Shown here: one piece after another, positions 15,977-23,894 of the stretch
Layout: each line of letters starts with the position of its first letter
Position numbering within the stretch: the first letter of the stretch is position 1
Assembly: GCA_023389895.1 (NCBI GenBank)
Contig: JAEWDX010000350.1
Location: 1 to 38,102 of the forward strand
Direction of reading: 5' to 3'
From: Bacillota bacterium
GTDB taxonomy: Bacteria; Bacillota; Bacilli; Bacillales; Cytobacillaceae
DNA: 38,102 nucleotides
Translations under genes and position numbers: made by a program
The notes under the pieces: model-generated
The model's input: the letters and a program-made list of their open reading frames with translations, nothing else
The model's database searches: none
What the model was told of the DNA's origin: nothing

Positions 15977-16291
15977 ATGAATACAATCTTTATTGCTGGC
16001 CATGCTAAATTACCAGCAGGAATGGCAGCAAGAAATGTGTTTGAAACTTTAACAATAACAGCGGAAATTGATAAGTATTACGGCGTGATTGTTCATGCTT
16101 CTTGTACACTTGCTACTGAACATGGAAGAAATTATATTTCTACGCTATTAAAAGGGCATAGCTTAAAAAATGGGATTGATAAACCACTTGAACAGCTAAA
16201 AGAAGGGTACTTAGGAAAAGCAAACAATGCCTTGATCGCGGCACTAAAGGATCTTTATAAACAATACGAAGCTTTGAAACCAGCAAACTAG
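15977..16291 (+). CDS. DUF3870-family small protein
   Basis: A 104-residue cytosolic protein that I recognise as DUF3870: N-terminal IFIAGHAKLPAGMAA, a central acidic/beta segment ending in HASCTLATEHGRNYISTLLKGHSL (residues about 35-60, with the one Cys of the protein), and a C-terminal helix YLGKANNALIAALKDLYKQYE. There is no signal peptide or membrane segment. Start: ATG at 15977 behind GGGAGAGATGAG. It is divergent from hyuA and has its own promoter and terminator. The arrangement suggests a sensor, chaperone or small accessory of the hydantoinase-type enzyme, but no function is established. Confidence 0.8.
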   Translation: MNTIFIAGHAKLPAGMAARNVFETLTITAEIDKYYGVIVHASCTLATEHGRNYISTLLKGHSLKNGIDKPLEQLKEGYLGKANNALIAALKDLYKQYEALKPAN

Positions 16292-16306
16292 TTTTTCTTA
16301 CTAATT

Positions 16307-16344
16307 GGGGCTGCCTTAGTTGACTCCTCGTTCGAGGCAGCCCC
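16307..16344 (+). terminator. Terminator of the DUF3870 gene
   Basis: A 10-bp G+C-rich stem GGGGCTGCCT / AGGCAGCCCC with an 18-base loop, followed by ATATTTGTTAATTT. The hairpin may also serve the convergent aminotransferase gene, though its minus-strand tail is not T-rich. Confidence 0.7.
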
Positions 16345-16393
16345 ATATTTGTTAATTTACTATTCCGCTTGATACATATTTCATATCAATAAT

Positions 16394-17716
16394 TTATGAC
16401 AAACTGCTTTGAACAGCTAAGAGTGATTCACGTAATATTGAAAGCAGTTCGTCAACCTCTTGTTTATTCATAATTAGCGGAGGAGAAAATACAACTGTAT
16501 CCATTCCTTCAAAGACAACAGTTCTAATAATAAGGCCTCTTTTCGCAGCTTCTGCACTTACTTTAGGCGCTAGATGGCTAGGGAATCTCTTATTTGTGAT
16601 TGGATCCATCATTTCAATTGCCCCGATTAATCCTAAAGTCCTTACCTCACCAATGAACTTGAATTCTTTCTGTAGCTCATAAAATCCATTTAGCAATTCC
16701 TGCCCCATTAAGCGTGAGTTCTCTACTAAGTTTTCATTTTCAATAATGTCTATATTTCTCAATGCGACCGCACATGCTGTTGCATGTCCGCTATACGTAT
16801 AGCCATGAAGCAGCACACCTTCAGAATGTTCCACAAGCTCCTTATGAATTTGGCTCGTGACGATAACAGCCCCTAAAGGAATGTAACCACTTGTAATTCC
16901 TTTCGCAAGCAGCATCATATCTGGAACAACACCATAATGCTCACAGGCAAACATTTTTCCCGTCCGTCCAAATCCGGTAATCACTTCATCTGCGATCAAT
17001 AAAATATTGTTTTCATCACAGATTTTTCTAACTTCTTGAAAATAACCATTTGGAGCAATATTCACACCACCAGCTCCTTGAACGGGCTCCGCAATGAAAG
17101 CAGCGATATTTTCTGCTCCCTTTTTTGCAATACATTCCCGTAGCTCCTCCGTCGAAAATGTATCAACATGAAGAAAATCAGGTGCTAAAGAGGATGTCAT
17201 CTCTTGAAAAGGTGTAATTCCGGTGGCACTAGTAGCACCAATATTAACACCGTGATACCCTTTCTTTCTTGAAATGATCTTTGTTTTTTTAGGAAGCCCT
17301 TTTATTTTCCAATAATATCTTGCGAGCTTGTATGATGTATCATTTGATTCCGAGCCCCCTGACGTAAAAAACACGCCGCTTAAGTTGCCAGGTGTCATTT
17401 CCGCTAGCTTTGCGGCTAGACGGATCGCAGGTTCATTGCTCATCGATGAAAAGGAATTTGTAAATGCAAGCTTTGACATTTGCTCATATGCTGCTTCTGC
17501 AAGTTCCTTGCGGCCATATCCTACATTTACATTCCATAAGGAAGACATTCCTTCTAACACTTTCTTCCCTGTTATGTCAGTCAAATATACTCCTGATCCG
17601 CTCGTAAATATAAACGGCGCACCACTATCTTGTTGCTGTTTTAAAGAAGACGTTGGGTGGATGAAGTGTTTCTTGTCAAGATCGATTAACATTTCTAGTA
17701 AATCAGTTTTGATCAT
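16394..17716 (-). CDS. Class III (omega) aminotransferase, PLP-dependent
   Basis: A 440-residue cytosolic transaminase of the acetylornithine/omega-aminotransferase group. The PLP Lys is Lys272 (LLAKGITSG), the cofactor-pyridine Asp is Asp243 (IADEVITGFGRTG), and the phosphate-binding SGGSES segment is at 119-124. The segment SSLWNVNVGYGRKELAEAA (58-76) resembles pyruvate-dependent diamine, taurine or beta-alanine transaminases (SpuC/Tpa-like) more than GABA transaminase. It starts 2 bases after the permease stop with AGGAGTG upstream, so permease and transaminase are one operon: the imported amine is likely the amino donor. The exact amine (beta-alanine, putrescine, GABA or other) cannot be fixed. 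Confidence 0.88.
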   Translation of the reverse strand: MIKTDLLEMLIDLDKKHFIHPTSSLKQQQDSGAPFIFTSGSGVYLTDITGKKVLEGMSSLWNVNVGYGRKELAEAAYEQMSKLAFTNSFSSMSNEPAIRLAAKLAEMTPGNLSGVFFTSGGSESNDTSYKLARYYWKIKGLPKKTKIISRKKGYHGVNIGATSATGITPFQEMTSSLAPDFLHVDTFSTEELRECIAKKGAENIAAFIAEPVQGAGGVNIAPNGYFQEVRKICDENNILLIADEVITGFGRTGKMFACEHYGVVPDMMLLAKGITSGYIPLGAVIVTSQIHKELVEHSEGVLLHGYTYSGHATACAVALRNIDIIENENLVENSRLMGQELLNGFYELQKEFKFIGEVRTLGLIGAIEMMDPITNKRFPSHLAPKVSAEAAKRGLIIRTVVFEGMDTVVFSPPLIMNKQEVDELLSILRESLLAVQSSLS

Positions 17717-17718
17717 TT

Positions 17719-19122
17719 TTATTCACTCCTCGTAATAGTTTGTTCAGCTACTTGCTGTGTTTTTGTATCTTTCAAATTTGGAATCTGAATGATAAAGAAA
17801 AAACCCAATATCCACCAAACTCCAAAAATAACCCACTCATATGGCCATACTAGTGAAGCTGGCATGCCTGGCATATAGAGAATAATAAACCCTATGCTTA
17901 ATATTGTTGCTAAAATACCAACAATATTACTTTTTCCTGCACGAAATGGTCGTTCCAATTTTGGCTGTGTTTTACGAAGCACAACAAATGATACGGAAAC
18001 GATAAAGTAAGCGATTACAATTGAAAGACCACCAGCATCGACAAGCCATACTAACGCAGGTCTCCCGAGAAGAGGACTTAGAGTTGCTAGTAATCCAATG
18101 ATGAAAATTGCATTACCTGGGGTTTTATATTTAGGGTGTAATTTACCAAACCAGCTCGGCAGCATCCCTTCTTGGGCCATTGCATACATAACACGGCTTC
18201 CACCAATAATAAATGCATTCCAGCTCGTTAATATTCCTGCGATTCCTCCAAGGATTAAAATTTTTGAAAAGACTGCAGAGCCGAATATAGCCCCCATTGC
18301 ATCAGCAGTTGGAAGACTTGCAATTTGAAGTTTGCTATCATTTAATGACAATGACACGCCGAGAATGATGAATATATACCAAAAGACAGCTAAGCCGACT
18401 GATAAAAGGAGAATTTTTCCGACTGTTTTTTTAGGGATGTTCATTTCCTCTGCCATTTGCGGAATTACATCAAAACCGACAAACATAAACGGAGTCATGA
18501 TCATGACTGCCATAATACCAGCTACCCCACCCGTAAAAAGTGGAGACAAATTTTTTACATCACCGCCGATTGCTGAACCGAAAATTAAACTTAAACCGAC
18601 AATTACTAATAAAAGAGTCAAGACTAGTTGAAGAACTGCTGCTTGCTTTACACCAATCCAGTTAATCAAAGTAACGATGATCGAGCCAATCATCCCGACA
18701 GCTACCCAGGAAAGATAAACGTCCCAGCCAGCAATTGTCCACATATACCCTACTTGATAATTTGGAAAGATATATTCAATAACTGTTGGAAGTGCAACTG
18801 CTTCAAATGCAACAACTGATATATAACCTAGTAAAATCGACCAAGATACGATAAATGCCGCCTTTGAACCGAGTGCTTCTCGGGCAAAATGATGAGCACC
18901 ACCTGTTTTTGGCAATGCGGTTGTTAGTTCTGAGTAAACTAAGCCAACAAACGTTACCATAATACCCCCGATTAAGAAAGCAATGATCGCACCAGCTGCA
19001 CCAGCTTTCAAAATCCAATCTCCAGATAATACAACCCAGCCCCAGCCAATCATCGCACCAAATGCTAAAACAATGACATCAGCCCGAGATAGAACTCTTG
19101 AAAACTCATTTTTCTGTGACAT
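17719..19122 (-). CDS. APC-family amino acid/amine permease
   Basis: A 467-residue integral membrane transporter with about 12 hydrophobic segments. The APC superfamily hallmark is at the N-terminus (LSRADVIVLAFGAMIGWGWVVLSGDWI, TM1 with the unwound GxG region), followed by TM2 around GAAGAIIAFLIGG. The loop YAMAQEGMLPSWFGKLHPKYKTPGNA is typical of the family. The soluble tail after residue 447 is short and polar. It takes up an amine or amino acid, most likely the substrate of the downstream transaminase. ATG start behind GGGGGAATG. First gene of the operon, with a TATAAT and a palindrome upstream. Confidence 0.9.
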   Translation of the reverse strand: MSQKNEFSRVLSRADVIVLAFGAMIGWGWVVLSGDWILKAGAAGAIIAFLIGGIMVTFVGLVYSELTTALPKTGGAHHFAREALGSKAAFIVSWSILLGYISVVAFEAVALPTVIEYIFPNYQVGYMWTIAGWDVYLSWVAVGMIGSIIVTLINWIGVKQAAVLQLVLTLLLVIVGLSLIFGSAIGGDVKNLSPLFTGGVAGIMAVMIMTPFMFVGFDVIPQMAEEMNIPKKTVGKILLLSVGLAVFWYIFIILGVSLSLNDSKLQIASLPTADAMGAIFGSAVFSKILILGGIAGILTSWNAFIIGGSRVMYAMAQEGMLPSWFGKLHPKYKTPGNAIFIIGLLATLSPLLGRPALVWLVDAGGLSIVIAYFIVSVSFVVLRKTQPKLERPFRAGKSNIVGILATILSIGFIILYMPGMPASLVWPYEWVIFGVWWILGFFFIIQIPNLKDTKTQQVAEQTITRSE

Positions 19123-19172
19123 TTCATTCCCCCATTTTTCGTCTAGATTACTCCCATCCCCGAGAGTTTTTT

Positions 19173-19199
19173 CCTCACTTCCTTAAGTAGGAAGTGAGG
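19173..19199. promoter_or_regulatory. 27-bp inverted repeat at the permease operon promoter
   Basis: CCTCACTTCC - TTAAGTA - GGAAGTGAGG is a perfect 10-bp inverted repeat. Neither strand has a T-run after it (the minus strand continues AAAAAA), so it is not an ordinary terminator. It begins about 2 bases downstream of a minus-strand TATAAT, which places it over the transcription start, a usual repressor site. Confidence 0.55.
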
Positions 19200-19201
19200 G
19201 T

Positions 19202-19230
19202 ATTATAAAAAGGCATTTCTGGAAGGAAAT
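19202..19230 (-). promoter_or_regulatory. Candidate promoter of the permease-aminotransferase operon
   Basis: A perfect TATAAT (19202-19207) on the minus strand, with a weak -35 (ATTTCC, 19225-19230) 17 bases upstream. A weak -35 would suit an activated or tightly regulated promoter. Confidence 0.4.
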
Positions 19231-19251
19231 ATGCAGCAAAATATTAGCTTT

Positions 19252-20466
19252 TCACCATATTTTCACTATGCTCATATGGCCATATGGCCATGCTGGCAAA
19301 ATGCTGCTTAATGGTTTGTCTTCGCGATAGCCAAGAACATATTCGGCTTGCATAATCGTATGAATTTCTCGTGTTCCTTCATAAATGACAGGTGCTTTAG
19401 AATTTCTCAGGAAGCGTTCTACTGGATATTCGCTGGAATAGCCATATGCCCCATGAATTTGGACAGCATCATCAGCGGCCTTATTGGCAAAATCACAGGC
19501 CTGCCATTTCGCCAATGATGTTTCTCTCGTATTGCGTTTTCCTTGATTTTTCAATTCGCCAACACGATAAACTAATAAACGGCTCATTTGTAAACCAGCC
19601 TCCATATTGGCAATCATTTGCTGGACAAGCTGGTGCCTTCCGATTTCCTTTTCAAACGTCTTCCGCTCATGGCAATAGTTAACACTTTCCTCTAAGCTTG
19701 CCATAATTAATCCAACTGCTCCTGCCGCAACAGTAAACCGCCCATTGTCAAGCGCTGACATGGCAATTTTGAAGCCTTCCCCTTCTTTGCCAAGCAAATT
19801 TTCCTTTGGTACTCTTAATTGATCAAAAAACAACTCGCCTGTGTTTCCTGCTCGAATGCCGAGCTTCCCTTTAATCGCTTTTGAAGAAAAGCCTGGCATT
19901 GTACGCTCGACAATAAATGCAGAAATACCATGGTGACCTTTTGATTTATCCGTATAGGCAAATACAAGGAAATGATCAGCAATATCACATAATGAAATCC
20001 ATGTTTTTGAACCATTAAGAATGTAATCCTCCCCGTCCTTAACAGCTGTCGTTGAAAGGGCAACAACATCAGAGCCAGCTCCAGGCTCTGTTAAACCGAA
20101 TGCGCCAATCTTTTCACCTTTCGCCTGTGGAACGAGATAGTTCTTCTTTTGCTCCTCTGTTCCCCATTGTAATAATGTTAAACTATTTAAACCAATATGA
20201 ACGGAAACAGCTGTTCGAAAAGCAGTATCTCCTCTTTCAAGCTCCTCGCAGACGATTGCAAGGGAATTATAATCCATGCCGCTGCCGCCATATTCCTCTG
20301 GAATACAAACTCCCATTAGATCTAATTCACCTAGTTGATCCAAAATCTTCGGGTCAAATCCCCCTTCTTCATCCCATTTTTGAATATGAGGAAGAATCTC
20401 CTTGTCAACAAAGCTTCGCACCATTTTTCTTAACATTATTTGTTCCTCTGATAATTCGAAATTCAT
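19252..20466 (-). CDS. Acyl-CoA dehydrogenase
   Basis: A 404-residue FAD enzyme of the acyl-CoA dehydrogenase family: N-terminal helical domain (1-120), the FAD/substrate signature GAFGLTEPGAGSD near 120-132, beta domain with KTWISLCD near 154, and C-terminal domain with the catalytic-base Glu363 in VIYEGTREIH. The C-terminus carries about 18 extra residues ending WPYGHMSIVKIW. It makes an alpha,beta-double bond in an acyl-CoA and passes electrons to ETF. It is encoded 55 bases downstream of a class III CoA-transferase gene, so its substrate is probably the CoA ester made by that enzyme. Glutaryl-CoA-like or branched-chain substrates are possible but not shown. Confidence 0.9.
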   Translation of the reverse strand: MNFELSEEQIMLRKMVRSFVDKEILPHIQKWDEEGGFDPKILDQLGELDLMGVCIPEEYGGSGMDYNSLAIVCEELERGDTAFRTAVSVHIGLNSLTLLQWGTEEQKKNYLVPQAKGEKIGAFGLTEPGAGSDVVALSTTAVKDGEDYILNGSKTWISLCDIADHFLVFAYTDKSKGHHGISAFIVERTMPGFSSKAIKGKLGIRAGNTGELFFDQLRVPKENLLGKEGEGFKIAMSALDNGRFTVAAGAVGLIMASLEESVNYCHERKTFEKEIGRHQLVQQMIANMEAGLQMSRLLVYRVGELKNQGKRNTRETSLAKWQACDFANKAADDAVQIHGAYGYSSEYPVERFLRNSKAPVIYEGTREIHTIMQAEYVLGYREDKPLSSILPAWPYGHMSIVKIW

Positions 20467-20521
20467 CTAAATCCCTCTTTTCACTTTTTTTTAAACTTTT
20501 CTTGCCAGATTAAATATCAAG

Positions 20522-21709
20522 TTAAACAATTTTCTTTTTTTCAAAATGAGCAATTTCTTCTTCTGAAAATCCTGCTTGCTGAAGAATCTCAACCGTATGT
20601 TCTCCTGGTAGCGGAGGGTGGCGATCCACACTCACCTTTGTTCTTGATAATTTTATTGGTGAGCCCACTAATTTAATTGGTCCTGCTTCAGGATGATTCG
20701 TATGAATGACCATATCACGCGCAATAATTTGTGGATGTGTAAACACTTGATCCATTGTTTGAATCGGGCCACAAGGAATATTGCTCTCAGAAAAAAGCTG
20801 CATCCATTCCTCAACTCTTTTTAATAGAAGTCGACCTTCAATCATGGTTGTGAGTTCTTGAATATTCTTTACTCTCACCTCATTTGTTCGAAAATGATCG
20901 AACTCAGCGATTTCTGCCATACCAATCACTTCACATAAGGAAACGAACTGGCGATCATTGCCTACAGCAATAATCAATTCACCATCCATTGCCCTAAAGG
21001 TTGAATAAGGAACAATATTCGGGTGATTATTTCCTAATCTTTGTGGAACATTTCCAGAAATTAAGTAATTACTAGCGACATTCACTAAGGAACTAACAGC
21101 AGAATCTAAGAGAGAGATATCAATTTTCTGTCCTTTTCCTGATTTCTCTCTTTCCAATAAAGCCGCTTCAATCGAAATAACTGAATATAAACCCGCCAAA
21201 ATGTCAACCATGGCGACACCAATTTTCAATGGACCGCTTTCCTCACTTCCTGTAATACTCATTAAGCCGCTCATCCCTTGAATAATATAATCATATCCAG
21301 GCAAGTGCTTGTATGGTCCTGTTTCACCAAAACCCGTTATCGAGCAATACACAAGCTTCGGGTTGATTGATTGTAAAGAATGATAATCAAGCTCCCATTT
21401 TTCCATTGACCCCGTCTTGAAATTATGGATGAGAACATCTGCTTCTTTTACTAATTCTCGAACGATTTCCCTGCCATCTTCTGTCTTTAAATTTACGGTG
21501 ATGCTCCTTTTATTACGGTTTGCACATAGATAATAAGCACTTACACCGTTCATAAAGGGCGGTCCCCAGCTCCTCGTCTCATCACTTCCTCCCGGAGCCT
21601 CTACTTTAATCACATCGGCACCAAGATCCGCCAAAATCATCGTACAATATGGACCTGCAAGCACCCTTGTTAAATCGAGAATCTTCAAGCCTTCTAGCGC
21701 ACCACTCAT
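20522..21709 (-). CDS. Class III CoA-transferase (CaiB/BaiF family)
   Basis: A 395-residue family III CoA-transferase: N-terminal GLKILDLTRVLAGPYCTMILADLGADVIKVE (7-37), RNKRSITVNLKTEDGR (65-80), catalytic Asp140 in GYDYIIQGMSGLM, and the C-terminal GEHTVEIL motif. It moves CoA from a donor CoA ester to a carboxylic acid in the cytosol. The frame is open to 21751, but that ATG has no ribosome-binding site, while the ATG at 21709 follows AAGGAGGAG by the usual distance and gives the normal family N-terminus. First gene of the operon with the acyl-CoA dehydrogenase. The acid activated is unknown; dicarboxylate (succinyl-CoA:glutarate-like), carnitine-like and bile-acid-like transferases belong to the family. 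Confidence 0.9.
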   Translation of the reverse strand: MSGALEGLKILDLTRVLAGPYCTMILADLGADVIKVEAPGGSDETRSWGPPFMNGVSAYYLCANRNKRSITVNLKTEDGREIVRELVKEADVLIHNFKTGSMEKWELDYHSLQSINPKLVYCSITGFGETGPYKHLPGYDYIIQGMSGLMSITGSEESGPLKIGVAMVDILAGLYSVISIEAALLEREKSGKGQKIDISLLDSAVSSLVNVASNYLISGNVPQRLGNNHPNIVPYSTFRAMDGELIIAVGNDRQFVSLCEVIGMAEIAEFDHFRTNEVRVKNIQELTTMIEGRLLLKRVEEWMQLFSESNIPCGPIQTMDQVFTHPQIIARDMVIHTNHPEAGPIKLVGSPIKLSRTKVSVDRHPPLPGEHTVEILQQAGFSEEEIAHFEKKKIV

Positions 21710-21743
21710 CTTACTCCTCCTTTCCAAAAAACATTCTTCTAAA

Positions 21744-21789
21744 AACAACAAAAGCCAGCCCTATCACAATACTGTGGTAAGGACTGGCT
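21744..21789 (-). terminator. Intrinsic terminator, attenuator candidate in the CoA-transferase leader
   Basis: On the minus strand AGCCAGTCC pairs with GGGCTGGCT (one mismatch), the inner stem continues (21762-21767 with 21774-21779), and TTTTGTTGTTTTT follows. The hairpin stands between a promoter (21871-21901) and the ribosome-binding site at about 21714, so it can stop transcription before the CoA-transferase gene. It might instead be the terminator of the RDD gene 220 bases upstream on the same strand. Confidence 0.7.
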
Positions 21790-21865
21790 ACATGATCCAT
21801 GAGAACCAACCTGCAAAGGATGGACGTGGAATCTTATCAGTCAAGGTAAAGAGAATGACACATCA
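21790..21865 (-). other. Structured 5' leader upstream of the terminator
   Basis: The stretch between the candidate promoter and the terminator can fold into two hairpins on the minus-strand RNA: GAGA-UG-AUG / CAU-UCUC (about 21851-21869) and CCAUCC / GGUUGG (about 21807-21824). Segments here (UUGGUU and GACUG) can also pair with parts of the 5' arm of the terminator stem, so an alternative antiterminator is possible. No known riboswitch consensus or T-box GGGTGGNACC sequence was recognised. Function is inferred from layout only. Confidence 0.35.
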
Positions 21866-21870
21866 TCTCT

Positions 21871-21901
21871 ATCATAGAAATAAAAAATGGTTTTTATTCA
21901 A
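21871..21901 (-). promoter_or_regulatory. Candidate promoter of the CoA-transferase operon
   Basis: TTGAAT (21896-21901), a 19-base spacer and TATGAT (21871-21876) on the minus strand. The spacing is long. It predicts a leader of about 150 bases that contains the terminator hairpin. Confidence 0.4.
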
Positions 21902-21963
21902 TCCTTCCCTTCCTTCTACCGTTTTTTAGTAGATAGGGCGAAGAATTTATTTAAGTTTACAAG

Positions 21964-21978
21964 AATTTTCTGAATTTT
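21964..21978. promoter_or_regulatory. CodY-like box upstream of the CoA-transferase operon
   Basis: AATTTTCTGAATTTT matches the CodY consensus at 13 of 15 positions and lies about 60 bases upstream of the candidate -35. The region is AT-rich, so a chance match is possible. The spot is also 32 bases past the RDD stop. Confidence 0.35.
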
Positions 21979-22009
21979 ACAAGTCCTTTCTAAAAAATTT
22001 ATTTTTACA

Positions 22010-22807
22010 TTAAATTTCAAAATCCTCTCGAACGATTAAATATAGAACGAGCAGCATATCTTCTAATTCTTTCTCGCTTTTTCCTTGAAAGTCTAAATTT
22101 ATTTTTGCGCAAACGATCGCAGCAACTTCATTCGTCAACTCGCGTCTTTCATGTAACGGTAATTGCAGGAAACGGCTGCAATACAGTTGAAGCAACTTCC
22201 ATTCCTTTGTTCCAAATGACTTAAGCATTGAATCATCTATTACGAGATCATCTTTGGCAAGCCCTCTTTTCTCCATTTCCTTTTCAAGTGGTGAGCGTTC
22301 CTTTTTTATTTTCCTTTCGTGAACAACAATCGTACCAGCAACGAGATCTCCTAATCTTTTATGCTTTGGATGAAAAAAAATCATGATAATGCCAAGGAAA
22401 TAGTTTACTGGCAAAGAATCAATGATTCGCAGAAGATTACGAATAAAGCTTGATAGCAATGTAATACTATGTCCATTTTCTTGAATGACACGAATGCCAA
22501 TGATTTTCTTCCCAATTGTCTTTCCACCAGAAAAATACTCAAATGCAAAAAAATAACCCCAATTTAAAAGGAAGATGACGATGATCGCTACTGCAATCAT
22601 GACAGAATCCATGTCAAAAAAAAGGAAATTATTCATACTTGGTTTCCCGATGAGGATGAGAAATAATAAAATGATGAATAATATATTTACTACTGTTAAG
22701 ATTAATTGATCGATAATAAAAGCTGCTGCCCTGCTCCCTAATCCAGCGAGCTGAAACTGAAGCGATACATACTCAGGTGTTTTTATGCCGACAGAATCTT
22801 GTTTCAA
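22010..22807 (-). CDS. RDD-family membrane protein
   Basis: A 265-residue membrane protein. Residues about 20-165 form the RDD domain: GLGSRAAAFIIDQLILT (the R-D pair of TM1), two more hydrophobic spans near 35-55 and 68-90, SGGKTIGKKIIGIRVI, and HPKHKRLGDLVAGTIVVHER. The C-terminal ~95 residues are cytoplasmic and charged, with coiled-coil-like heptads. It is divergent from the SpoIIM-like gene (106-base gap with TATAAT at 22866-22871 for the latter). RDD and SpoIIM-type genes often sit with MoxR and DUF58 genes, as here. A transporter or membrane-scaffold role is possible but not established. Confidence 0.85.
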   Translation of the reverse strand: MKQDSVGIKTPEYVSLQFQLAGLGSRAAAFIIDQLILTVVNILFIILLFLILIGKPSMNNFLFFDMDSVMIAVAIIVIFLLNWGYFFAFEYFSGGKTIGKKIIGIRVIQENGHSITLLSSFIRNLLRIIDSLPVNYFLGIIMIFFHPKHKRLGDLVAGTIVVHERKIKKERSPLEKEMEKRGLAKDDLVIDDSMLKSFGTKEWKLLQLYCSRFLQLPLHERRELTNEVAAIVCAKINLDFQGKSEKELEDMLLVLYLIVREDFEI

Positions 22808-22913
22808 CTAAATAACCTCATTTCTATGTTGTCTAACCCTATTCCTATTTATCTGTAAAATTACTATAATAAGGATAATTGATCTTTTTAAAGAATGAAA
22901 AGAAGGTGCCATA

Positions 22914-23894
22914 ATGAATGTTAAACAATTTATCAAGCAGCATCGAGAAGATTGGAAGTTGCTTGAAGATTTAATGATCAGATTAAACAAGAGTAAAAAA
23001 GCAATTACAGGCAATAACATGAATGAATTCAACCGCTTATATAAAAAGGCTGCACAAAATCTTTCGTACAGTCAAACATTTTTTCCGCATGAAGAAGTAA
23101 CCCTATACTTGAATGAGCTAGTTGCTAAGTCTCATAATCTATTGTATAAGGATCAGATGACGAGCTTTAAACAAATTCGCTATTTTTTTAGCACGAAATT
23201 TATCGGCTTATTGTTAGAGCAATGGAAATTTGTCATCATTGCGATGATTCTGTTTATGATTGGGGCACTTGGTAGCTTCATTTCCGTCATGAATGACCCA
23301 CTTCATCTTTATTCAATCTTGCCAGCTGAAATTTCTGGAGCTGTTAATCCCGACCAGCTTGGAAGTAGTGATGGAGCGGTTGATTCATCGTTAATGTCAG
23401 CAAGTATTATGACGAACAATATCCAAGTTGCGATTTTAGCATTTGCTGGTGGAATAACATTTGGGATATTAACAGTCTATTTATTAATCTATAACGGCAT
23501 TATTATTGGTGCACTTGCCGCTCTGTTTTGGCATTATGATAAAACGTATGATTTCTGGGCTTATATTGTTCCTCATGGAATGATCGAGCTTACAGCGATC
23601 TTTATCGCGGGTGGTGCAGGCTTGTTAATGGGCTATAAGCTCGTCGTTCCAGGTAATCTATCAAGGAGTTACCAATTAAAGATTCATGCAAGAAGATCCG
23701 TTCAGCTATTGCTAGGGACAATTCCATTGTTTGTCATTGCTGGCTTAATTGAAGGTTTTATTACACCAGCTGCGATTTCTTTAGAAGCCAAGTATTTAGT
23801 AGCGTTTTTAACTGTCATTGGTTTAATTCTCTATCTTATAATCGGTAAACAACTATTAATGAAAAATCAAGCTATAGTATATTTCGATTCATAA
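22914..23894 (+). CDS. Stage II sporulation protein M-like membrane protein (SpoIIM/DUF95 family)
   Basis: A 326-residue protein: an N-terminal soluble helical region (1-105) and then about five membrane spans (near 108-130, 165-190, 195-215, 225-245, 260-315), with the family's conserved NNIQVAILAFAGGITFGILTVY and VPHGMIELTAIFIAGGAGLLMGY. Real SpoIIM of the engulfment complex is shorter (about 200 residues); this is the long form found beside MoxR/DUF58 genes, so a direct engulfment role is not assumed. AAGAAGGTG precedes the ATG. Its last 23 bases overlap the 3' end of the DUF58 gene on the other strand. Confidence 0.82.
   Translation: MNVKQFIKQHREDWKLLEDLMIRLNKSKKAITGNNMNEFNRLYKKAAQNLSYSQTFFPHEEVTLYLNELVAKSHNLLYKDQMTSFKQIRYFFSTKFIGLLLEQWKFVIIAMILFMIGALGSFISVMNDPLHLYSILPAEISGAVNPDQLGSSDGAVDSSLMSASIMTNNIQVAILAFAGGITFGILTVYLLIYNGIIIGALAALFWHYDKTYDFWAYIVPHGMIELTAIFIAGGAGLLMGYKLVVPGNLSRSYQLKIHARRSVQLLLGTIPLFVIAGLIEGFITPAAISLEAKYLVAFLTVIGLILYLIIGKQLLMKNQAIVYFDS

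Noticed and set aside
20052..20513. A 153-codon plus-strand frame opposite the acyl-CoA dehydrogenase gene
   Set aside because: Antisense to a well-supported gene with no family match or start signal; a shadow frame.
21744..21901. T-box or known riboswitch in the CoA-transferase leader
   Set aside because: No GGGTGGNACC T-box sequence and no recognisable purine, SAM, lysine, glycine or TPP core is present. It is kept only as an unknown candidate.
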